A stretch of 14,197 nt of DNA, taken from the NCBI GenBank assembly GCA_027596195.1, contig JADGJG010000687.1, positions 1-14,197 of the forward strand. The letters run 5' to 3'. Shown one piece after another: positions 1-8,700 of this stretch. How positions within the stretch are numbered: position 1 is the first letter of the stretch; every line of letters begins with the position of its first letter. Both the position numbers and the translations under genes were made by a program. The notes under the pieces are model-generated. The model saw only the letters and a program-made list of their open reading frames with translations. It had not been told where the DNA came from and did not search any database. The stretch comes from Podochytrium sp. JEL0797. Taxonomy: Eukaryota > Chytridiomycota > Chytridiomycetes > Chytridiales > Chytriomycetaceae.

Positions 1-125
1 CACGCCGTGGGTTAACTCCAAACCATCAAAATTTAACCCCTTTGGGTGGGGGGGGGGGGGGCGCCCCCCCCCCCCCCCCCCCCCCCGCCCCTATGAAATC
101 GAAAAATCAAAAGTAGGAATATTAC
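1..125. repeat. Left-edge non-coding stretch with a poly-G/poly-C palindrome
   Basis: Positions 48-61 are 14 consecutive G. They are followed by CG and then 23 consecutive C (64-86), one G and four more C. The two runs are complementary and would fold into an almost uninterrupted G:C hairpin. The rest (1-47 and 92-125) is ordinary AT-rich sequence with no reading frame. This part probably lies in the 3' flank of the leftward gene that ends at 126. Such a structure is hard to sequence or assemble, so a misjoin or length error here is possible. Confidence 0.8.
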
Positions 126-1471
126 TCAACTCGTTCGATTCCGCAACGCCCCCGCCGTTTCATACCCCTTATGCAAATGACTCCCGATATCCAAACTCTC
201 TGTCGCGTCGAACGAATTACGGCGGTGCGGTTTATACGTTTTGTGTTGGGATGCGAGTTTCGACAGGGGAATAGATACTCTGGTACGGCGTTTGGAGGTG
301 TCATAATCAGCATGCAAAAAGAGATGTTGATGGGGAAGTGGGTGGGGAGGTTTTACTTGACGGGCGGATCGTCTTGTGCCGTGAGACCGTCGTGATACGT
401 GAAGGTGGGTTGGTGTGCCCGTTCGGGGAGGAGGCGGTCGTTGAGGGTGAAGAATCCCGTTGCTAAAACGAAAGAAATGGGTGGGGGGGCTGTTGAGCAA
501 CGATTTTGGCTCTGAAAACGGCGGAAGTGAGGAGGGGGGACGAAACTGTAGAATTCTCTATCCATTTCGCGCGGTTCGATTCCAATTGGACTCGTAGATC
601 GGCTGCGTGACATGGATCGCATTACAGAGTCGCGGTTGTGGAGGGGGTGTTCGTAGTGACGTATAGGTCTGAGGAAAAGCGGGGGGTTTGAGTATCGATG
701 AAGTGGTTTTCCTGAAATAGTATACCGAGTTGCTTCAGCTTCGTTCATGCAGAGGTCTGGATGGAGCATTCGAAACTGCTGCCTGTTGAAATATTCGCAT
801 TGGTATTATGGCGATAGAGAAAGGTATTTCGAGGTTACATTTCGCGGTAAAACGCGTCGTCCTTTGACAAAGCCTCATCAATCTGAATCCACAAGAATCA
901 GCAAAATTCGCACACACGACGACAGGGAGGGTGTCAAACACACCGTATACTTGAGTCTCTCGTTGTGAAACTGGAAAATGGGCGACGGTGACCGCCGCGC
1001 ACGTTGTTCCATTTCGATTCGCGACAAGGCCCGGTCCGCGGCGCGCTGCTTCTCGGATGGGGAAGCTAAGCGGGGACTCGCGTTGAATCGGGGACGGCGG
1101 TCTTTTTTGGGGGATGTGTGGGAAGTGGGGCGGCCTCGGATTGGTTCGATTGGTTGCTTCGAGTCCTGTTTTTTGGATGTCAAGTGATACTTTGTCGAAG
1201 ATGGCGTACTACGGAGGGTTACCAGGATCATGTCAATCACAGGATCACCCGTCTCAAGCTTGTCGCTGGCGAGATAGCTGCGTGCCAGTTTCGGGCGAGG
1301 TTGTTTTGGTAGGGCCACCCTGTGGGGGCTCGCGGGGTCCGAGGCCGGCGACTGCGAGAGGGGAGTCCCGAACTTGGTATACGCAGCAGGAAAGATTTTA
1401 TCACGCTGCGATTCACGGAGGTTGCGGAGAGCCGAGCGCGTTTGTTCGCGGAGCTCGGCAAGGTCTGTCAT
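126..1471 (-). CDS. Unrecognised basic, probably disordered protein, three exons
   Basis: I do not recognise this gene. The model is exon 1 1471-951, exon 2 782-357 and exon 3 279-126. The introns are 950-783 (168 nt, GTATAC...CAACAG) and 356-280 (77 nt, GTAAAA...ACCAG), both phase 2. Total coding length is 1101 nt, or 366 residues. The product starts MTDLAELREQTRSALRNLRE, a short predicted helix or coiled coil. It continues with Ser/Pro/Arg/Lys-rich low-complexity sequence and an RRxSPSP-like stretch, and ends ...ETAGALRNRTS. I see no catalytic motif, signal peptide or membrane segment. A 57-nt piece of exon 1 (1222-1166) has intron-like ends but no stop and keeps frame, so it may be spliced out. 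The start lies only 17 nt after the stop of the upstream methyltransferase gene. Exon 1 is the best supported part; the 168-nt intron is the least certain. Confidence 0.55.
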
Positions 1472-1488
1472 TTTTTCGGACGAATTAT

Positions 1489-2151
1489 TTATGATTTTCG
1501 AAACCGATACAACGCAACATGATCCCCAATAAACTCCTCATCCCCTTCACTCGCAGCCACAGGATTCTGCCGCTTCACATTCTTGGACTTGAACCCCCTC
1601 TCCTTCATCAACTGCAAAAAGTGCTCCGAAACGCGTGGATCGCGATGTTCATGGCCGATCCAGACGTCTGTCTTGCGGTCGGATAAGGCTGTGATCGTGT
1701 CGACGAGTTTGACGACGGCTTCCATCGAGAATACGACGTCCGCACCCACGACCATATCGAACGGGGCAGATCGTGCGATTTCGGCGGGAATCACGGCAGG
1801 ACTGGACCATTCGAGTGGCATAACGGAACATTGAGACGACGTGGCGTTCGAACCACTCTTGATCAAATTCTGGCCCGCATTCTGCCTCAACGGATTCAAC
1901 ACATCAGGATGATCAATATCCGTAAGCACCACATTCGCCCCAAGTTGAGCACACACGATCCCTACAACACCAGTCCCTGAACCGAGGTCGATGCACGACT
2001 TTCCCGTGAGCGAGAGTTTGAGTTTGTTGGATTCCGCGGCGAGATGCCTCGCAAGGGCGACACCGCCTTCCCAGACTGTTGTGCCGGATTCGTTGGATTC
2101 CGTGTTGGTGTTGAGAGTTAACGAGAGCGCAGGGGTGATGGAGATGTGCAT
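1489..2151 (-). CDS. METTL21/EFM6-type protein-lysine N-methyltransferase (family 16)
   Basis: This is a seven-beta-strand SAM-dependent methyltransferase of the METTL21 group (methyltransferase family 16), which methylates lysines on proteins such as elongation factors and chaperones. It is intronless, 220 residues from the ATG at 2151. Visible motifs, in order: the family signature VWEGGVALARHL near residues 26-37; the SAM-binding motif I IDLGSGTGVVGIV near 54-66; the acidic post-I loop LTDID near 76-80; and GADVVFSMEAVVKL near 136-149, in the place of the family's DxxY-type motif. The C-terminal HVALYRFRKS looks like the family's final strand. An in-frame ATG at 2184 would add 11 residues, but it lies 6 nt from the divergent IF-3 start, so 2151 is preferred. 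The substrate cannot be read from sequence; EFM6 (eEF1A lysine) is the closest fungal analogue by motif only. Confidence 0.9.
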   Translation of the reverse strand: MHISITPALSLTLNTNTESNESGTTVWEGGVALARHLAAESNKLKLSLTGKSCIDLGSGTGVVGIVCAQLGANVVLTDIDHPDVLNPLRQNAGQNLIKSGSNATSSQCSVMPLEWSSPAVIPAEIARSAPFDMVVGADVVFSMEAVVKLVDTITALSDRKTDVWIGHEHRDPRVSEHFLQLMKERGFKSKNVKRQNPVAASEGDEEFIGDHVALYRFRKS

Positions 2152-2190
2152 TTCCGGATGCACGCAGGTTCGAAAAAAAAACAAAACAAA
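2152..2190. promoter_or_regulatory. Divergent intergenic region, methyltransferase / mitochondrial IF-3
   Basis: Only 39 bp separate the two opposed start codons. The segment contains an A-rich tract (about 2173-2190) just before the IF-3 ATG. The two transcripts must share a promoter or have overlapping 5' ends. No TATA-like element is evident. Confidence 0.4.
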
Positions 2191-3260
2191 ATGATATCTG
2201 CGGTGTTACGAACAACCCCTCGGCGGATCCCGGCCCTTCCATTCTTCCTCGCCCCGTTGCGATTCAAAACCACGACCTCTACCCCAACCCGCACCATCAA
2301 CCCCAAAGGCCCCACAGCCGCCAACGGCCTCCGCAACGGAGATATCCCATTCAAATGGATCGAACTGGACGGTCCCGGAAAGACAAAGCACGGCAACATT
2401 CTTCTTTCAGAGGCGTTGAAACTGGTTCAAGGAACGTTGCAGGATATCGTTGTTGGTGTGTATTGATTGGTTTCGCCACTTCCCACTTTCTAACCAACCC
2501 TGTCCTCCTGTAGTTGATTGCGCGCAAAAAAACCCATATTGTCGAATCGTGGCGACAGATCAAACCGAAAAACTCGCCCACGCAGCAGGTGAATAGTAGA
2601 ACCGAAACCAAAAACATCAAACCAACGCGTTAACCCTCCCTTCCCTCCCCCCCAACAGCAACCGCCGCCAAACTCCTCGCCTCCCCCAAAAACCAAGACC
2701 TCCTCCCCCAATTCCCACACGTCTACCTCGTCGGACACGGGATCATCGAAACCCCGTTAGCCCTCGCGCGTCTTGAATCGGGGCAAGACCTCGTCCTGTT
2801 GACGATCGGATCCGTTGGCAGACCGATGCCACCCGCGGCCAAGATTGTGGACCGCGCGCAACTGTTGGCGGCTGTGGAGTTGGGGAAGAAGGCGTACAAG
2901 AAACCTACTGCCGCGGCGTCGAGTGGGAAAGCACCGGCGGTGTTGTTGGCGCATAAACAGATTGTAAAGGATATCGAAATCAAGACAGCGATTGGGACGA
3001 ATGATTTATCCGTCAAGATCAAAAAATGCGGGGATCTGTTGCGGAAGGGGTACAGTGTGCAATTGAAGCTCAACGATACGCTCAAGAGTTCCAAGAAGGC
3101 AGCGGAGGTGTTGGCGAGTGTGAAGGCTGGGTTGACGGAGTCTGGGTTCAAGTTTGATGTGACGGAGAATGCTAAGCCTGTAAAGGCGGTGGTTCCTGGG
3201 AAGGAGGTGGGGGAGGATAAGGACAAGTATCGAAAGTTGTACATGATTCGGGCAAAATGA
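2191..3260 (+). CDS. MTIF3: Mitochondrial translation initiation factor IF-3, apparent double N-domain
   Basis: IF-3 keeps mitochondrial ribosomal subunits apart and checks start-codon selection. Exons are 2191-2455, 2514-2588 and 2659-3260. Introns are 2456-2513 (58 nt) and 2589-2658 (70 nt), both phase 1. Total is 942 nt, 313 residues. The first ~45 residues are Arg/Pro/Thr-rich with no acidic residue, fitting a mitochondrial presequence. Residues ~49-110 resemble an IF-3 N-domain: NGDIPF, ALKLV, then QKNPYCRIV at the place of the family's PPVCRIMD. Residues ~133-195 show the pattern again: HGIIETPLALARL, GQDLVLL, PPAAKIVD, AYKK. The C-domain follows from ~214 (KDIEIKTAIGTNDLSVKIKK and DLLRKGYSVQLKL). 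The usual RFRGRE motif is replaced by a divergent LNDTLKSSKK-like stretch, as in poorly conserved fungal (AIM23-like) factors. The gene converges on the nonaspanin gene with 24 nt between stops. Confidence 0.82.
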
Positions 3261-3284
3261 AGATTGGGCGAGACAGTTTGAATT

Positions 3285-5699
3285 TTAATCGAGTTTGATG
3301 TTTTTGTAAATGACGCGAACGAAGCGACGGGCAGAATAATGACTGACGAAACCTGAGTGAGAAGGGTGGAGTGTTAATTCGAGAGAGAGAAACGCGTTAC
3401 GAGTAGTGAGAGTTTTACCCAAAATCAAAAATATGCCAAAACACATCAGCGCAGTGTATCCGAAATACCACGTCGTCTGGAAGATGCCGTGCATCCTGTA
3501 TGATACAAAAATGGGTCAAAACGCGATCAAACAAATCAATCGAGCAAATCCAACTTACTTTGTTCGCGCGTAAAAGTAGTAGATGGAGTACAGGAAAATG
3601 TATCCAGCCGTGGACCCCCCAGACAGGAAAATGATCCAGTTCCAGCGATGATTTTCCGAGTTGAGAAGGAAATCTAAAAAAATGTTACGAGGATTTGTCC
3701 ACATTTCGCCAGGAAATTCAAAAAAACGATAAGCACTTACAGGTCGAAACAACAGACACACAACACGTCACGATAATCAGAATCAAGAACACCAACTATT
3801 TGTCATCGCAGAAGCGCAAGAGAAGAAAATTCAGTCAAATTCCCTAAAACCCCACTCCTTCGCCACCGAAACAAAAACAAAACCAAAAAAACTCACCAAC
3901 ATGAACCCAAACACATAATAACTCCGATACGCCCAAAACGACGTGAAAATATAATACATTTCAATAAAAATCGCCCCAAACGGCAACACCCCACTCGCCG
4001 CCACAACCACCACCGGATCCGCGTACCACTCGCTTTCCGGAATCGGTCTCGGGATCGGGTTCACGCGACACACGGCGTCCTTGTTGACTCCGTGCCAGTT
4101 CTTTCCGAGCACGACACCGAGGAGCGAGAGCGGGAGGACGACGAGGGCCCATATGAGGAGGATGGAGAGCATGGATGTGAATGGGATGGCGCGGGACGAG
4201 TTTTGGTAGATGGAGATGAAGTTGATGAGGAGGACGCAGGTTCCGACAGTGCCGGGCCAGATGCCTGAGGAGACGAATACGAGACGGACCCAGTTTTTGC
4301 CGCCGTTGCGGGTGTAGTAGGATCCTGCGTAGAAGGCCGAGAGGATGGAGGAGATGGCGTAGAAGAAGATGGCGATGGAGATGGTGTGTCCGTTTCTGGG
4401 GTTGGGGGGGGCGAAAGAGGTTGAGTATGAGACGCGACTTATCCCGAACTTCGCGACCCACTCGCGACCTCCCATGGTTCCCAAAACCAGATTAAAAAGC
4501 ACTCAACTCATTCTCCACATCCGCCAAAACAGCATACAAAATCACAATCAACGCCAAAATCCCCAACTGCAATCCACTCCCCAACAACCCGGCCAACGCC
4601 GTCAAATGCATCGGTGGTCGAAACACGTCCCCGTGCACTTGTTTCCAGCCATACTCGTCGCTCAGATCCGAGTCGAGGAACCCGCCGTCTTCGCCAATCA
4701 CGTTGTCGTAGCGAACCATGTCCTTTCGGAGAGTCCGCATGAGGATGATGACGACGAATCCCATGGTGAGGAGGACGATCATGGAAGAGTTGGCGATGGA
4801 GAACCAGTGGATCTGGGTTTGGGGGGGTCGAATTAAGGCCCGTTTCGTAGACTGGCCGCTGATCGTACCTTATTTTCAAAGAACGTAATATGGTTCTTGT
4901 ACCGCTCCTCAAATGAATCTTTCGTCTCCTCCCACACGACGGAATAAGTGAATTCGACGTGTTGCACCGCCGTCGCGGCTCCCTCCGCGACCGAGTCGAC
5001 TTCCGATTCATCCTTCAACGGCACCTTTTCAGCCTCAACTTCAACATCAATAATTCGATCTTGGTTGTATTTGAATCGGAATGTTTTGTGGGCGTACAGG
5101 AATCGCTTTGGCGGTGTTGTGGTTGAATCAACTTCGCCAATATAACCGTAGACAGGGAGATCGTCAATAATCATCTTGTACCAGTAATGTCTATCGATGG
5201 CAAAGTGGAAATCTCGCAGCGAGTCCTTGTTCAGATTGGTTGTGCATACGACCTTGTTGTCCACGGGAACTGCATTTGCGAAATCAGGCGTCAGGTCGAG
5301 AGGGAGACTAGATGGAACACGAGCAACTCGCCTCTGAAGTCAATTTCGATGCCTGGGAATTCCATGTTGACTCCTAACAGGGCCTCGCCCAAACTCTCGT
5401 GGCGATGGGCCACCACGGCATCGCCTTTGCAGAAGGGGAGTTGGAAATAGTCGTATGTTTCCTGGCGGTTGGCGTAGGGCCCGATGCCGTTGAGCCAGGG
5501 GACCTAGTGATCTTTCTATCAGGGGAAACGACAAAAGGTAATCTAGGGAAGGAAGTGGGATACGCACAACTTGCTCATGGTCCTAGGGGAAAGCGTTAGA
5601 ACGTATATAGGAGGTATATAAAACACTCACCTCGTAGCGATGCGAATGCTCGTCCGCTTTGGCAACGAGGGCCAGCAGAAGCAGCAGAAACGATTTCAT
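3285..5699 (-). CDS. TM9SF1-type nonaspanin (EMP70 family), ten exons
   Basis: Nonaspanins are Golgi/endosomal proteins with nine membrane spans that help sort membrane proteins. Exons: 5699-5631, 5582-5568, 5503-5332, 5269-4869, 4812-4538, 4395-3897, 3795-3741, 3673-3559, 3495-3419, 3352-3285. Total is 1746 nt, 581 residues. The protein starts with a signal peptide (MKSFLLLLLALVAKA). The lumenal domain has NGIGPYANRQETYDYFQLPFC, then DDLPVYGYIGE near 175. The first span begins at residue 220 (IHWFSIANSS). Family hallmarks follow: GWKQVHGDVFRPP, RPIPESEWY, LPFGAIFIEMYYIF and HRWNWIIFLSGGSTAGYIF. The tail YKNIKLD matches the family's COPI/Golgi-retention ending. Oddities are a 15-nt second exon and a GC-AG intron (5331-5270). 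The intron 4537-4396 is the least certain: a donor further on would add residues before NGHTIS. The subfamily call rests on the ELYYIF-like and SGGSTAG segments. Confidence 0.93.
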
Positions 5700-5728
5700 C
5701 TCTTTGACCAAAAAAATAACTTTGGCGA
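5700..5728. promoter_or_regulatory. Very short bidirectional promoter/5' UTR region
   Basis: The nonaspanin ATG (5699, -) and the PPP4R3 ATG (5729, +) are separated by 29 bp that include a run of seven A. Both genes are well identified at their N-termini: a signal peptide on one side, MTDLTRVKVYQL on the other. Transcription of each must therefore start in or beyond the other's 5' region. Start sites cannot be placed from the sequence. Confidence 0.6.
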
Positions 5729-8700
5729 ATGACGGACCTCACGCGTGTCAAGGTGTACCAGCTGGACAACGAAGGAGTGTGGGAAGACAAGGGCACTGGG
5801 CATGTGGCGGTAACCGCTCTTCTCTCTCTCTTTCTCTCTCTAACACTCCACCAGATCTCCGAACTCGTCTGGATACATGTCGAGCACGAGGCACCGCCAG
5901 CCAGCGAAGAAGATGGTCCCCTGCCTCTCCTGCTCAAGACAAAGATCAAGAAGGACGTGGACTTTATCCGCCAGCAGGGTAACTGCTTCGCATTGCGATA
6001 GAATCAAACACTAACAACACCTCCAGACACCCTCATTGTCTGGACCGAGGATGACGGCAGGGACATGGCCCTCAGCTTCCAGGACCAGGATGGATGCTGC
6101 GAAATGTGGTGCGTATCCAGCCACTCCTTGCCCCCTCGCCCAACGCCACACTTTAAGCCGAGAGATCCCCCGATTCATTCCTCCTTGCTGGATATATGTG
6201 ATTTATGCTGTACTCTGCGTGCTGTGAAGCCCGTGCGAACGCTGCCTGGATTTGTTATCACTCGAAAATGCCAACCCAACTGCGGAGGCCCCATGTCAAC
6301 CAAACCAGACCCTTTCCCATTCGAATTCGGCTCCTGAATCCTTCACTGGACGCACCGCATTGATACGAAAAACGCCCCCTCATCCCATACAGGAACACCA
6401 TCCGCGACATCAAAAAGCAGCTCAACGGGACAGACCCCGACGGCGACAGTGATCTGCCACGCCGTCTGGAAGGTTCACAACCATACCCTATTCTGTCGCT
6501 TGTGCTGATCCAAAACCGGTTGTTTCCCCCGCCAGAAGACGAATCACCGCCCGACGATCCCATGCAATCAGACACGGGAATCGTGCTTCCAAAACCATCC
6601 ATGGCGACCATCAAAGAGATTGAAGAGACTCTATTTGCGGCATCGAAAGGGGCGTATGGTCGCGCACAGTTGGGGCGAGCTGTCTTGCAAGATGTAATGT
6701 TTTTTGTAACGCGGAGGCGAGACTTTGTTTTATTCATTCTTCGGATTCTTTAGAATTATCCCGAGAAGCTGATCCCGTTGCTCGAAATGTGTGAAGATTT
6801 GGAGAGCCTGGACGAACTGTATTCCTTGTCGCACATTGTGAAACTGATTGGTATTTCAATCTTGGATTTTGGGGGAAGCTGAACTAATCCAATTCCTTTC
6901 CTTTTCCCTACGCGACAGTATTCTTGAACGACCCTAAAATTTACGAAATCATTCTGAAAGACGACGTGTTTCCGTACATGATGGGAATGTTAGAATGTGA
7001 GTTTCCTTGCCCCGAAACGCGAAACGTTGCAATTCTAATCCCAATCCGTACAACCAACTCACGCAACTCCTTCACCGTCCAATAAAACTAAGACGACCGC
7101 GAATACCCCGCCGCTAAATCCAACTACCGCCACCAAACCCAAACCGCACAATTCAAACAACTCCTCCCCATACCCGACGCCACCATCGCGTCCAAAATCA
7201 TTCAAACCTACCGCCTCCTCTTCCTCCGCGACACGGCCCTCGCGCGCATGCTCGACGACGCCACCTACGCGTCGCTGAACAGCATGGTGTTTTGCAATCA
7301 GGTCGATATCGTGGGATGGTTTGTGGTTGGGGCTGGGGAAGAGTATTTGGCCAAGATGATTGGGGTGTTGAATCAGGAGGAAGATGTTGGGGAGGAGGCG
7401 AAGGAGGTCAAGAGGGAGGATGTGGTGTTGTTTTTGCATGAATTGAGTGGAGTTGCGAAGGGGATGCAGGTTACTTTGAGGGCGAATTATTATCGGTTTG
7501 TTGTTTTCTTGTTGCGGGGTGCGCGACGCGTTTTTGCAGGTGCGGGGGTTGGCTGAAGCGTGAGTTGTATTTTTTGCAGGACAATGGCAAAGCTTGGACT
7601 TTTTGCAATCTTTGATTACACGCTCGTACATGAGGAAATCAAGGTGCGGTTAGCTGCTACGGCGATTTTGGCGTCGATTCTGGATCACGACCCGTCGCTG
7701 GTTCGATCCTTCTGCTTGGCACAGGTAACCCGATTGTCGCTTGTGTATCACAATCGGAATCTGGTTTACTTAAAATGCCCTCTAGATGAAACAAAACCAA
7801 CCGCAACTCCTCATCAACCTCCTAATCGACCGATTCCTGCACGACCCAGACCCAGGCCTCCAATCGCAACTCTGCGAACTCATCCGCATCATTCTCGAAA
7901 CCGACGACGCGTCAACACTCTCGTCCGCCGTTATTTCCAGCGATTCCGAAATCAATTCGTTCCTTGACCTCTTTTACGACAAATGCATCCTCCTCCTCGC
8001 CGCGCCTATGTATTCCTTCGACGCCACCACTGTTGTGGAATTACGGGACCCCCAATCAACCCTCTGCGCACACATCTGCAGCCTCCTCTCCTTCATTGTC
8101 AAAAGCCACTCCTACCGCAGCAAATATTATATCCTCGGCAACAGCATCACGATGCAAATCGTGCATTTGCTACGGGCCCCCGAAACGCATGTCAAGTTGG
8201 CGGCGTTGCGGTTTTTCAGGACGTGTGTGGGCATGAAGGATGAGTTTTATAACCGGCATTTGGTCAAGTGTGATTTTTTGGGGGCTGTGGTTGCTTGTTG
8301 GGAGGGGACAGGGGGGAAGTACAATCTGCTGAATAGTGCGTGTTTGGATGTGTTTGAGTATGTAAGGAAGGTGAGTTGTTGTGTCTTTTTTTTTGGGGGG
8401 GGGGGGGGGTTGAATGGGAGGGGGGTGGTTGACGCGTTTTCTTGATTTGGTAGGAGAACATCAAAAGTCTCGTTTCGAATCTCGTGCAGAATCATAAGGC
8501 TGCGTTTGAGAATGTCACGTATGTGAGTACATTCAAGGATTTGATTCTGCGGTATGAGCAGAATCAGGAAGGACCTGTGGCGGGTCTGGGCGCCGATGAC
8601 GAAAGGTAACTCTTGCCCCCCATCAATGTTTGATGCAGCATGGGGCATTCTGACGTTTTGATTTTTCAGCACCAAACCGTCCGCCGCATCCAAACCGGAC

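Noticed and set aside
735..941. Open minus-strand stretch as an extra middle exon of the unrecognised gene
   Set aside because: An exon between CAG at about 883 and GTAACC at about 834 is 44 nt and does not keep the frame with the following exon; every nearby acceptor gives the same mismatch.
878..1471. Exon 1 of the unrecognised gene as a complete 197-residue protein
   Set aside because: The last ~25 residues past 951 read like intron sequence (hydrophobic, unlike the rest), and a clean GTATAC donor in the right phase joins to a coding-like exon 2.
1118..1522. Plus-strand open frames opposite the unrecognised gene
   Set aside because: They are mirror images of the GC-rich minus-strand coding sequence, with no family resemblance and no splice-supported extension.
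2184..2186. Upstream ATG of the methyltransferase
   Set aside because: It lies 6 nt from the opposite IF-3 start and adds MFFFRTCVHPE, with no resemblance to the family; 2151 is the more likely start.
3961..4461. Long Arg/Pro/His-rich frame overlapping the nonaspanin
   Set aside because: It is a shifted reading of the nonaspanin exon, whose true frame matches the TM9SF family throughout.
4369..4836. Plus-strand frame across nonaspanin exons 5-6
   Set aside because: It is antisense to well-identified coding sequence and spans its intron without any resemblance of its own.
6109..6392. Intronic C/D snoRNA in the long PPP4R3 intron
   Set aside because: Only weak partial C- and D-box matches were found, about 135 nt apart, with no closing stem.
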